Assembly: GCA_023397505.1 (NCBI GenBank)
Contig: JAEWUC010000008.1
Span: forward strand, 434,001 to 498,000
Direction of reading: 5' to 3'
From: Bacteroidota bacterium
Lineage (GTDB): Bacteria; Bacteroidota; Ignavibacteria; Ignavibacteriales; Melioribacteraceae
Length of the DNA stretch: 64,000 nt
Shown: positions 16,666-25,409 of the stretch, in pieces
Position numbering within the stretch: the first letter of the stretch is position 1
Layout of the letters: every line of letters begins with the position of its first letter
The notes under the pieces: generated by a model
What the model saw: only the letters and a program-made list of their open reading frames with translations
What the model was told of the DNA's origin: nothing
The model's database searches: none
Translations under genes and position numbers: made by a program

Positions 16666-16871
16666 AACGCGAGATAAAAAAATATACCGACGCATTCAAA
16701 AAAATGGTATTAGATGAGCTTGAAATGACAAACTCATCATATGCTGACCTTACTCAGAAATATGAAATAGGTGGGTCGATGACAATAAAGAAATGGATCA
16801 TAGCGAGTGGCAGGACAAACTTACTGCATCCGGTGAAAATCATTGGAGTTCAAAATGAAGTTCTTCAATAA
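16659..16871 (+). CDS. IS3 OrfA-like helix-turn-helix protein (70 aa)
   Basis: KKYTDAFKKMVLDELE followed by YADLTQKYEIGGSMTIKKWI matches the HTH of IS3-family OrfA transposases (SxEFKxxVVLExL ... YGIGGSxTIxRWI). The protein stops soon after the HTH, and no OrfB catalytic subunit, terminal inverted repeats or frameshift site is seen nearby. It is therefore either a relic of an insertion sequence or a domesticated DNA-binding regulator of the element. GGAGG lies 5 nt before the start. Confidence 0.6.
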   Translation: MLKREIKKYTDAFKKMVLDELEMTNSSYADLTQKYEIGGSMTIKKWIIASGRTNLLHPVKIIGVQNEVLQ

Positions 16872-16947
16872 CAGATATGACTTACCGGCGCCCCCTCACC
16901 TCCACACTGTCAAGAATTAGTTAATAAGATCGAAGGAGGAGCATATA

Positions 16948-17061
16948 ATGAATGAGATTGGCAGACTAAGCCAGTTGAAAAAAATGAATATCACTGGGCT
17001 TTCCAAGAAAAAACTTTTAGAAATATTCAGTTATCCATATTACCCCAAAACAGCCGCATAA
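16948..17061 (+). CDS. 37-aa small protein with strong ribosome binding site
   Basis: AAGGAGGAG (16933-16941) precedes ATG 16948 at a near-ideal distance. The 37-codon frame ends at TAA 17059-17061. The product is basic and helical in the middle (GLSKKKLLEIF) and ends in an aromatic YPYYPKTAA tail. It has no membrane span and no recognised family. The excellent RBS and the terminator downstream support real translation. Confidence 0.5.
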   Translation: MNEIGRLSQLKKMNITGLSKKKLLEIFSYPYYPKTAA

Positions 17062-17077
17062 TCGCCTTTATACGCAA

Positions 17078-17105
17078 TGCCGGACCCCCGTGAAAGAGTC
17101 CGGCA
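17078..17105 (+). terminator. hairpin downstream of the 37-aa gene
   Basis: TGCCGGAC (17078-17085) pairs perfectly with GTCCGGCA (17098-17105) across a 12-nt loop. There is no T-run after it, so it may stabilise the 3' end or pause transcription; the following hairpin at 17165 looks like the actual terminator. Confidence 0.4.
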
Positions 17106-17164
17106 TAATGTCACACTTCCCATCAAAATGTCGTTTAAATGTTTTTGTATAGGAGTGTGGGGGA

Positions 17165-17186
17165 GGGGCTAAAGGCCCCTTTTTTA
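17165..17186 (+). terminator. intrinsic terminator
   Basis: GGGGCT-AAA-GGCCCC forms a 6-bp stem with one G-T pair, followed directly by seven T residues. It is a textbook plus-strand terminator closing the 16420-17061 transcript. Confidence 0.8.
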
Positions 17187-17234
17187 TTATGCTAAAAAGT
17201 ATCTGCTATTCCCACATGTAATATCTCTTGGCTT

Positions 17235-17494
17235 TTGGCAGAGTTGACTGAGTTGGAAATATAATCTCTGTCATATAAAAGCTTCAATTTTCATTAATAT
17301 AGTGTCATTGACACAGTTGTCAGACTTGGCAGAGTAATTTCAAGTCATTAATTAGAAATATATTCTTTCATAAATAATGTTTTCTTAGACTTAACTTTTT
17401 TTAAGTATGTCAACTATGCCAAGTATGACAATGTTTAGTTTTTAATCTATTTTCAAATCGGTTGAATGATTATTATTCTTTTCAACTCTGTCAA
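17235..17494. repeat. 19-bp inverted repeat family at the 3' side of the primase gene (candidate iterons/origin)
   Basis: ACTATGCCAAGTATGACAA at 17413-17431 is repeated on the opposite strand at 17317-17335 as ACTCTGCCAAGTCTGACAA, with 17 of 19 bases identical. Shorter copies of the first half occur at 17235-17244 (minus) and, with one mismatch, at 17485-17494 inside the end of the primase gene. A separate GTGTC-ATT-GACAC palindrome lies at 17302-17314. The 17187-17441 stretch has no gene. Repeats like these beside a primase-helicase suggest initiator-binding sites, but a regulator operator is also possible. Confidence 0.5.
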
Positions 17495-20111
17495 TTGACG
17501 TACTTGGATTCCAAAAGTAGATAGGATCATCTTTACCCCCCACTCGATCCCTACCAGCTTTAATACCGTAGATTTTAAGTTTCTTAGTAAGTGCAGTAGT
17601 GGTAACGTCAAAGCTATTATATATATCCCCAAAGATTTTTACAGCAACGTCTTTCTTTATTTGAGCTTTTAATAAATCACTAGTGTCAAGTTTAGCAAAT
17701 AAAGTTGCTGAACTAATATTATCTTCAAACCAAGACACATCACCACTTTTCAAATGATAAGCATACTCTTCATATCTATTCATACCGGCATCAACCATAT
17801 TTATTTTCTCTTCGTTATTAATACATGTCATAGCAGCTATTTTATCGTAATCCCAATTTATAAGAAATTGGGCGAAGGGGGGAATTTCTTCTTCCAGTTT
17901 TTTTATGAATTCATCGGGGTTCTTAAACCAATCCTTTTCTCTTAAATTACCACCGGTTACAACAACATTAAACCTTCTATCGTCTTGTTCAATAAATACC
18001 GGAACTTCTTCATTACTGAAGAATAGACAATTTGCCCAATTCATGACGGTATAGTTTCGGATATTTTTTTCATTTATGATCACAGTCGAATCCGTAATGA
18101 TGGCTTTTATTTTTGAGTTAATGCTGTTTCGTGTATTGTTGTTATGAGCCACTTCATTGAAGGCAATTATATTTGCATTCTGCAACCATGGATTAAAGGG
18201 AGCCGTGAGTTGTTCATCTTCAACTTTGATTGCTTGCTTTGATCCGAATAATGGCTGTAATATATGTTCGAGCATTAATCCCTTCCCCGCACCTTGCTTT
18301 CCTTTGAAGACCCAAGCAGTTTGTTGCTTCTGTCTAGTCTGTAATATTCCCGCTAACCAATTCATAAATCTCTTCCTCTCTTCTGGATTGGGAATAAGAT
18401 TGGTCAGAAGTTTATCAATAGTTGGAAACATTACTTCGGGAATAATCTCAACACTATTTTTTTCAAGAAGCATATATTTGGTTGGAATAAAGAAATTAAA
18501 TTTTTCCGCGTTCAGATCATATCGCTCATTCATCATTACATAGAAATCAGCTTTAAGTACGGGTAATACTTCCGGCATTATTTGATTGCCTGAAAGCAAG
18601 ATGTTATATAAGGCATCTTTTGAGACTCCCAAATAAACTTCATCTTCCTTTGAATCATAATAGGAATAAGTGCTTGTGGATTTTTCAATGAATGGTAAAA
18701 ACCTATTTTCCTCAACCCCTTCCTTTGATTTTTCATAAGACTCTAATCTGAGTTTATCTTGTTGTGCTTTAATTAATTTATTTAATAATGACTTTTCAAT
18801 CTTGAAGTGCAGCATGATCAACCCCGCGATCTCAGTAGAAATAATTTCATCTTTTGTTCGAGCTGCATAATCGATTAGTTCTTTTCTAATATTATCTTTT
18901 GACAATTCATCATCCATGTCGCAATCATTAATTAATTGTTTAGCATACCACACTAAACCTTTTTCAATTTTCTTCAACAGCAATTGTAATGCATCCATTC
19001 CATTAGCTTTTACATATTCATCCGGGTCTTTGTGTGGACTAAGAAGTGCCGGATCCAAAACATATGAGGTGATATCGCTATTTAAAAAAATGAGTTTAAC
19101 AGCATCGCGTGTATTTTTGGGTCCAACTTTATCATTGTCAAAACTAATAATGACATTCTCCACTTTTGAATTTTTCAAACTTTCTAAATGATGTTTTGAA
19201 AGCCTTCCTTGACCGACTGCTGTAATATTTTTCATCCCCAACGCTTTAAAATAAATGGCATCCGGGTATCCTTCAACAATCAGTATTGTTTTTTCTGATT
19301 TTGCACCATATAGATTGAAAAGATCCTTCTTCTGAGTACCAAAAGTGCTATCCCATCTCACATTCTCATGAACTTTCCCTTTAACATTTAATGTGATTCC
19401 TTTGGGCTGCGTAGCTCTTTTAAGAAATCCGGTTATCCTTCCTCTTCCATCTCTATATGGAAATGCTAATCGGAAATTATCTTTGAAATATCCATTTAGC
19501 GGTATATGGTTAATAAGCTCAATTTTATCTGGGAACTGAGATCGTAAATATGTTTTTATATCTCCAACTTTTGGGAAATAACAGAAATCACTTTTCTTCA
19601 AAGCCTCAAGATCATATTTCCTTTCATTCACTAAATAATTAAGGACTTCTTTGCCCTCCTCATGGAACAATAATTCATGCATCCATTCAAAGGCTGAATC
19701 AAAGTAAATTGAATTAGTTATAAGTCTCTTCAATTTTAATTTCTCTTCATCAGAAAGTTGATCGTTCTTAACAGAAAACAAGTTAAGTGAATGTTTAATG
19801 TTATATTGATCTACGATCCAAGCTAAAGAGTCTTTGAAAGAAAGTTTTTTTGTTTCTTCCACTAGACTTATTATATCCCCACCTATTTCACAGTTAAAAC
19901 AATAAAATAAGTTTTCTTTAGTGTTGACATGAAAACATATACCGTTTTCTGAATGATGACCGGCGGGACAATTTCCTTGAAAGTTATTTCCGATTTTTTG
20001 CAGTTTTATGCCAAGTGGATCTAAAACTGATTCGATTGGTATTTCTTTGATGTGGGCTATTAAGCTATCAAAAGTTCTGTACTCTTCTTGATTCCTTACA
20101 TTGTTTGACAT
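17442..20111 (-). CDS. phage/plasmid-type DNA primase-helicase (CHC2 + TOPRIM + SF3-like ATPase)
   Basis: This 889-aa protein combines three parts. The first is an N-terminal DnaG-like zinc finger (Cys48, His51/52, Cys71, Cys74). The second is a TOPRIM catalytic domain with ILIVEGYPDA (Glu279) and SFDNDKVG (Asp324/Asp326). The third is a C-terminal helicase domain with Walker A GKQGAGKG (603-610), AFNEV as Walker B and a DDRR sensor, as in P4-alpha-like and DUF5906 primases of phages, satellites and plasmids. It would prime and unwind DNA for replication of the element. It overlaps the upstream DUF5659 gene by 44 nt. Its 3' end reaches the repeat cluster at 17317-17494. The protein appears complete. 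Confidence 0.9.
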   Translation of the reverse strand: MSNNVRNQEEYRTFDSLIAHIKEIPIESVLDPLGIKLQKIGNNFQGNCPAGHHSENGICFHVNTKENLFYCFNCEIGGDIISLVEETKKLSFKDSLAWIVDQYNIKHSLNLFSVKNDQLSDEEKLKLKRLITNSIYFDSAFEWMHELLFHEEGKEVLNYLVNERKYDLEALKKSDFCYFPKVGDIKTYLRSQFPDKIELINHIPLNGYFKDNFRLAFPYRDGRGRITGFLKRATQPKGITLNVKGKVHENVRWDSTFGTQKKDLFNLYGAKSEKTILIVEGYPDAIYFKALGMKNITAVGQGRLSKHHLESLKNSKVENVIISFDNDKVGPKNTRDAVKLIFLNSDITSYVLDPALLSPHKDPDEYVKANGMDALQLLLKKIEKGLVWYAKQLINDCDMDDELSKDNIRKELIDYAARTKDEIISTEIAGLIMLHFKIEKSLLNKLIKAQQDKLRLESYEKSKEGVEENRFLPFIEKSTSTYSYYDSKEDEVYLGVSKDALYNILLSGNQIMPEVLPVLKADFYVMMNERYDLNAEKFNFFIPTKYMLLEKNSVEIIPEVMFPTIDKLLTNLIPNPEERKRFMNWLAGILQTRQKQQTAWVFKGKQGAGKGLMLEHILQPLFGSKQAIKVEDEQLTAPFNPWLQNANIIAFNEVAHNNNTRNSINSKIKAIITDSTVIINEKNIRNYTVMNWANCLFFSNEEVPVFIEQDDRRFNVVVTGGNLREKDWFKNPDEFIKKLEEEIPPFAQFLINWDYDKIAAMTCINNEEKINMVDAGMNRYEEYAYHLKSGDVSWFEDNISSATLFAKLDTSDLLKAQIKKDVAVKIFGDIYNSFDVTTTALTKKLKIYGIKAGRDRVGGKDDPIYFWNPSTSIDRVEKNNNHSTDLKID

Positions 20112-20373
20112 TAGTTAATTTCTCCGTATTTGAATTGGGTCTATCATATGAATGGATTACGCTTTTTAAGTTTTTAAGTGCGTTACCATAACTGATAGGT
20201 TCGATAACAGTTTTCATCGAATAGTATTGCTGTATAATATTTTCTAGTTTTTCGTCTACTTCGAAATAGAAGGTTGTAACCCCTCCACTCCTATCATGAT
20301 CACTTAGGCGATAACCTGAAGCAATCAAAAATGCCGATAAGTAGAAATCCTTGTTCGCATATTCTTTCTGCAT
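20068..20373 (-). CDS. DUF5659-like protein
   Basis: This 101-aa protein begins with KDFYLSAFLIASGYRL, the typical DUF5659 opening, followed by a short beta part containing TTFYFEVD and a helix (LENIIQQYYSMK). DUF5659 proteins are small phage/plasmid proteins commonly encoded next to primase genes; no biochemical role is known to me. AAGGA precedes the start. It is the first gene of the minus-strand pair with the primase and overlaps it. Confidence 0.7.
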   Translation of the reverse strand: MQKEYANKDFYLSAFLIASGYRLSDHDRSGGVTTFYFEVDEKLENIIQQYYSMKTVIEPISYGNALKNLKSVIHSYDRPNSNTEKLTNVKQCKESRRVQNF

Positions 20374-20395
20374 GTTTTCCTTATTTAGTTAAAAT

Positions 20396-20433
20396 GAAAA
20401 ACCTCCGGAACGACTTTTCGTTTAGAGGTTTTC
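20396..20433 (-). promoter_or_regulatory. terminator-like hairpin in the leader of the DUF5659-primase operon
   Basis: Read on the minus strand, AAAACCTC pairs with GAGGTTTT around an inner AACGA-AAAG-TCGTT hairpin, and a T5 run follows. This intrinsic-terminator shape sits about 25 nt upstream of the DUF5659 start. If the promoter lies further upstream it would act as an attenuator; a second small hairpin (CCAC/GTGG, 20436-20451) lies beside it. Confidence 0.45.
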
Positions 20434-20546
20434 GCCACTACTATACGTGGATATTTAATTATAGGGAGAGGGGGAGGAGTTTGTCAAGAGGGAAATAAAA
20501 TTATTGAGTATTTGTAAATTATAGTTTATTTTTAACAAAAACGCGG

Positions 20547-21326
20547 ATGACTAATATGGACCAACCTGTACAAATTCGACATAAAAGGGATTCTAGTATT
20601 CAATTATATGCGGCCATTTTACTAACTGCTATTATTGCGGCGGTCGGGGCAATAATGATGACTATTACTAGTAGTCCACAAATGAAGGGCGCGGCTTTGT
20701 TGTGGATTCCGGCTGCAATGCAGTTGATTGCGGGAGTCTGGTTTGGTCCTTATAAAGGGTTTCTAGTCGGTGGAATAGGTGCTTATGTTGCGGGAATTTT
20801 TGCATACGGAGGTTGGGGCTTAGTTGATATTATTATGAATTTAATAGCTGGCGGATTTGCTAATTCTATGTTACCTGGATTCCTATTCAGATTACTTAAA
20901 ATTACACCTGACTTTCAAGCTGAACCAAAGGATATTCAAAAAGCTTTATTCATTATGGTCGCTTTATTTATTCTAGTAATTTTTGTGGGATTGTTGCCCA
21001 TTTTCTTAAAGATTGGAAATGTTGCCTATATTATCGCTGCACTTTTATTAATTATTGGGTATCCCTATATTTTGTCAGGAATAAAGATTAACAAAAAGGA
21101 TTTCTTTTTAGGTTTTGTAATAAGCATTTTGATTTGTGGTATTAGCGCATTGATTGGGTCTTTTGGAGTTGTAATCTCTGGTAATACTTGGGAAGGAGCA
21201 TTACTTGGAACTGGTATAGGTTGGTGGCTGGGAGATACAGTCTCCTGTTTCCTTGGCATATATTTGCTTGCATATTTTACACCTTTAGCTAGAGAAAAGG
21301 GAATTTTTATTGATTATTTAAAATGA
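20547..21326 (+). CDS. ECF transporter S component, probably for queuosine/queuine (QrtT/QueT-like)
   Basis: This 259-aa integral membrane protein has about six hydrophobic segments. It has the ECF S-component style: AAMQLIAGVWFGPYKGFLVGG followed by DIIMNLIAGG in the first half, and GNTWEGALLGTGIGWWLGD near the end. S components bind the vitamin-like substrate and need the T and ATPase parts, which are encoded directly downstream with an ATGA overlap. The third gene of the cluster is a queuosine salvage hydrolase, so queuosine or queuine is the likely cargo. No Shine-Dalgarno is visible at the start. Transporter class is well supported; the substrate is inference from context. Confidence 0.7.
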   Translation: MTNMDQPVQIRHKRDSSIQLYAAILLTAIIAAVGAIMMTITSSPQMKGAALLWIPAAMQLIAGVWFGPYKGFLVGGIGAYVAGIFAYGGWGLVDIIMNLIAGGFANSMLPGFLFRLLKITPDFQAEPKDIQKALFIMVALFILVIFVGLLPIFLKIGNVAYIIAALLLIIGYPYILSGIKINKKDFFLGFVISILICGISALIGSFGVVISGNTWEGALLGTGIGWWLGDTVSCFLGIYLLAYFTPLAREKGIFIDYLK

Positions 21327-23361
21327 AAAAAAAAATCTATTTTGTCTATTCAATCCCACTTTTAGAATACTAATCGTAATTGTTAGTACTTCTTTAATTG
21401 TATTTATTTCACAATTACTTTTTGCGTTTATAGTATTTGCATTTTCCACCTTACTCATCCTTACATCCAAAGAGATTAAACTAAAAAAAATATTATTAAG
21501 TCTTCTGCTAGTCAATTCTATTTATATGATAATTGGAAATTGGTTGTTCTCACCTCAAAAATATGGAGAGAATTACTTCTTTATATTTAACATAAACCAG
21601 GCTGGATTAATCAATGGTATAATCGGAGCATTGAAGCGTAATGCAATGATATTGATATCATTTACTTGGCTGTCCAGTGTTAATTCATTTTATGATGTAT
21701 ATGAAGCGTTTGCTTTCATAAAGCCAATTAGAAGAATAACAATAATATTTTTGAAGTGGTTGGAAAATATTAAGAGCGAATTCACATTTTTTTACTACAG
21801 TTTGTTAATTCGTTTAAAGCAGATACAGAAAAAAAACCTCCGAATCAAATTAATATTTTTGAAGTATATGCTAATGGGATCTTTCAACAGATTCTTTTTT
21901 AATATTGGCCGGATGACTTATGCAGGAGAGAGCCATTCGCTAAAAAAACAAAATGAATTTGAAATTATTGTGCTTAAGAATGTAAGTATAAAGTATTCTT
22001 TAAATGATGAATTTGTACTTAACAATATAGATCTACAAATTAATAAGGGAGAATTCATTTTTCTTAAAGGTATAGATAAAAGTGGAAGGACAACTTTATT
22101 AAAAACAATAAGTGGATATATCCCTAAAATCGAAGGGTACATAACAGAAGGCACTATTTATATCAATGATGTCGAAATTGACAACATGAATCTTAAAGAA
22201 TTAGCAAACATTATCCGATTATTTAATAATTACACTGATGAATTGTTTTTGGGACTCACGGTATCTCAAGAACTTCTTTTTTATACCAATGATTTAGAAA
22301 CAATTAAAAACGCATTATCGATTGTAAAGCTTGATGATTTTGAAACACGTAATATCGATTCATTATCGGGGGGCGAAAAAATTAGAGTGCTATTTGCCGC
22401 ATTAATAATATCTAAACCCAAACTTGTATTATTTGATAATCCGATATCACAACTAGATCCCCAAAGTCGTCCAATATTTTTAAGGTTATTAGCTGAGATG
22501 AAGAAAGAAGGGGTAGGTATAGTTGTTGTTGATAATGAAATTGAGCAATATCTTGATATGATAGATAAACTTATAATTCTCGACAATGGAAGTATTACTA
22601 AAATTATAATAGGAGAAGATCAATTAATTAGCGAAGTGAATAATAAGTCAGCAATTAGCAAACCATTAGAAACAGTTCAGCTAGTCCAGCGAAAAGAATT
22701 CTTAATTAATATGCAAGGTGCGAATTTAACAATTGATAAAAGTAGAATTTTATCTAACATTAATTTACGAATAAATTCTGGCGAATTGATTGTAATCTTG
22801 GGACCAAATGGAAGTGGAAAGACTTCGTTACTTTTTCTTATTTCAGGGATTTATGTGCCTGATTCACATGCGTCCTTAGTGCGAGGCAATTGCAAAGTGG
22901 GAATGATATTCCAAAATGTAAAAACACAAGTTATCGAAGAAACTGCCATGAAGGAATTATTAATTACTTCTGAACTATTGAAATGGGAAGGCTCAAAAAA
23001 AACAGAATATATCGGACAAATTAAAGATTTGATAGATTTTGATATTAACAAAAAGTCATTAAATCTGCACCCTGCGGAGCTACTTAAATTGACTCTAGAA
23101 TGCATGAAGTTCGATTCAAATTTATTACTATTAGATGAACCTACTTTGGAAATTGATAGAAAGAATTCGGATTTATTAAAAAAAGATATATTCAATGTTG
23201 TTGAAGCTGGCGGGACGGTTATAATTGCGACTCATGATCTTAATTTTGCTCGAAATGCAACAAAATATGTTTATTTGAAGGACGGGACAATTCAGAAGAT
23301 TACATCGGATTTTAGTGAAATAATTAATATTTTCGATAAAGAACTCGATAGTGAGGTATAA
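21323..23361 (+). CDS. fused ECF T component and two ABC ATPase domains, interrupted at an A10 tract
   Basis: The ATG at 21323 overlaps the S-component stop, but the A10 run right after it (21326-21335) leaves that frame closed at 21373. With one more A the frame is open to 23361 (about 679 aa): a membrane T-component domain, then two ABC ATPase domains. Without correction the first in-frame ATG is 21526 (611 aa), which would lose the first membrane helices. Numbering from 21526, domain 1 has an altered Walker A (GIDKSGRTT, 182-190), good LSGGE (280-284) and Asp304-Asn305 instead of Asp-Glu. Domain 2 has intact GPNGSGKT (426-433) and Asp537-Glu538 but a lost signature (LHPAE, 514-518). One composite ATP site is therefore canonical. 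The frame break may be an assembly error, slippage or a phase switch. Confidence 0.75.
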
Positions 23362-23377
23362 AATTAAAACTGCTATT

Positions 23378-24331
23378 ATGAACATTAATCTTGATGATAT
23401 AAAATACGTAGTTGATAATTCATCCAGCATAAAGATAAATTATGCAAATCTAATTGACTATGCAGGTGCAATTATAAATGTTGACAAAATTCATTGGCTA
23501 GATAAATCCCCTTGCCCAATTGTGATAAATGATTTTCGAAAAAAAATTAATATCATATTTTTAATTGATGCAATAAGTTTTTGTTATTGGCGAGAGCCAA
23601 AATGGAAATATATTAATGGCCCCGTTGCCAGAGATGGTACATGGGGGTTAATTTGTGCAATCGTAAATGCGGTCAATAGTGGCGCTGAGTTATATAATTA
23701 TAGTTATTTGAAATCGATTAGCCTAGAAAATTTTAAAAATATTTTCATTGGGGAAAATACTTTACCTTTAATAGAAGAACGGTTCAATGTTGCTAAAGAA
23801 ATTGCGGATAGGATAATTCAAAAATACCAAGGTGAAGTAATTAATCTTATTGAGGAATGCAAAGGAGATGCTCTAATACTCTTGGATAGTATTTTGAAAA
23901 ATTTTGAATCGTTCCAGGATCACTCGATTTATGAGGGAAGAATAATTAACTTTAATAAAAGAGCTCAATTGGCAACATCAGATCTTAGTCATGAACTTTC
24001 TAAAAACAAATATCCAATGATTAATGTTGACAAGCTAACAGCTTGTGCAGATTATAAATTGCCATATGTATTAAATAATTTCGGAATACTAGAGTATAAT
24101 AATAGCTTGATGGAAAAGATATTATCGAAGCAAGAAATTGTTTCTGATTCAGATGAAGAGATTGAAATTCGAGCTAATACCATTTGGGCGGTAAAGAGAA
24201 TCGTGGAGGAACTCAGGCCACGAATGAAGGATGTCACTCAAGTTGATGTAAACGACTACCTATGGTTGTTGAGCCAAGATAAGTCTATGTTTAAATTTCC
24301 ATATCACAGAACCAATACAATTAAATATTAG
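23378..24331 (+). CDS. queuosine 5'-phosphate N-glycosylase/hydrolase (DUF2419, Qng1-like)
   Basis: This ~317-aa protein matches the queuosine salvage family (Q_salvage, DUF2419). It has IDAISFCYW near residue 55, a GTWGLICAI segment, LTACADYKLPYVLNNFGIL with the conserved Asp expected at the active site, and EIEIRANTIWAVKRIVEELR near the C-terminus. Known family members release queuine from queuosine-5'-monophosphate so that it can be reinserted into tRNA. It follows the ECF transporter genes closely. ATG 23378 is preferred over an in-frame GTG at 23351 that overlaps the transporter gene. It ends 3 nt before a convergent gene. Confidence 0.85.
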   Translation: MNINLDDIKYVVDNSSSIKINYANLIDYAGAIINVDKIHWLDKSPCPIVINDFRKKINIIFLIDAISFCYWREPKWKYINGPVARDGTWGLICAIVNAVNSGAELYNYSYLKSISLENFKNIFIGENTLPLIEERFNVAKEIADRIIQKYQGEVINLIEECKGDALILLDSILKNFESFQDHSIYEGRIINFNKRAQLATSDLSHELSKNKYPMINVDKLTACADYKLPYVLNNFGILEYNNSLMEKILSKQEIVSDSDEEIEIRANTIWAVKRIVEELRPRMKDVTQVDVNDYLWLLSQDKSMFKFPYHRTNTIKY

Positions 24332-24334
24332 ACA

Positions 24335-24913
24335 CTAGTGCAAACTTGGTTTTGTCCTGTAACTTTTATTTAGCGGATTAAACTTTGTGCTCACTACTCC
24401 TAATAGTGTTATTAATATGAAGAAAACCATTATAATACCCATAAAGAAAAATATTGGACAAGTTATTGATGTTTTACTACTATAAACGTTGAGATAAAAA
24501 TAACAACCACTTAATAAGAAACCCGCGGAATCAAGCCAACATAATTTTTTGTTAGGTAAATAATCCCAAACTACTAAATCCCATAATAAAAATAGTAAAA
24601 AGATCAGCACAAAAACTGCATGATAATAAATAGGATCCTTTTCAAGAAAAAACCATAAAGACAACAACAGGACCTGATTAATAACTCTCAGCCACCACTC
24701 ATGAACCGGAGCACTCTTTAAACGATCGCGCATCTCTGAATCCATTTCTGTATATGCTTCAATATAAAAAAAATAGCAACCTAAAAATAGGATTGTTAAA
24801 GAAACAAACGATTTTATCCAAGGATCTTCAGTGAAGCTGATTTTTTGAGTAATAAGTGCATAAATACCCGTACCGATGAAAATAAAAAAAGAACCTAAGA
24901 GACTTGCCTGCAT
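24335..24913 (-). CDS. six-span membrane protein of unknown function
   Basis: This 192-aa protein has about six hydrophobic helices separated by short loops, one with a conserved-looking EMRDRLKSAPVHEWW. There is no signal peptidase site and no family I recognise. It is convergent with the queuosine salvage gene with only 3 nt between stops. It could be an accessory passenger of the island. Confidence 0.6.
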   Translation of the reverse strand: MQASLLGSFFIFIGTGIYALITQKISFTEDPWIKSFVSLTILFLGCYFFYIEAYTEMDSEMRDRLKSAPVHEWWLRVINQVLLLSLWFFLEKDPIYYHAVFVLIFLLFLLWDLVVWDYLPNKKLCWLDSAGFLLSGCYFYLNVYSSKTSITCPIFFFMGIIMVFFILITLLGVVSTKFNPLNKSYRTKPSLH

Positions 24914-25409
24914 TATACACTCGTAGTCTAATTTACTTTAAAATAACGATTAGAAATTCAATTAACAACTTCATTTTCAATTCTATTAACTAATGTATCT
25001 TTCAATAATGTCCTTGTTAATAAAATAAAAAGCCCAAATGAAAATTCACGTATTTCTTGATTGAGGATTGATAAGAAGTAGGTCGGGATGAATTTGCAAA
25101 CAATGAAATAATTATTTTTTAGATATCTCAGTGACTACTACTATTTCTTGTGCGTTATATATTTTATTTTTTGCCTAATTAAAAAAGCATTACTCGTATT
25201 GTGATGAAAAAAAGAAAACTGAATATTACAAAGCTTGATTGGCTAATCCTGTTGAATTGGAGTATTGACAATATACTGGTTTTTCAATTTCCATTTATCA
25301 CTTAATATCTTATTTTAACATTTATATAATTGATAATTCTTATCGACTTATAAATGTTAATTTGTGCATCTGTAAATATGACTTATTCTATGGGAAATAA
25401 TTAAATTCT
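24914..25409. other. AT-rich intergenic region
   Basis: About 500 bases between divergent genes. A TTGACA occurs at 25265-25270, but no convincing -10 box at the right distance follows. I see no repeat, RNA gene or ORF that can be supported. It should hold the promoter of the DUF262 operon. Confidence 0.4.

Noticed and set aside
20398..20546. preQ1 riboswitch ahead of the queuosine transporter
   Set aside because: The hairpin has none of the preQ1-I or -II consensus elements and reads better as a minus-strand terminator-like structure.
25265..25277. Sigma70 promoter for the DUF262 operon
   Set aside because: TTGACA and TATACT are present but only one base apart, so they cannot work together as -35 and -10 boxes.
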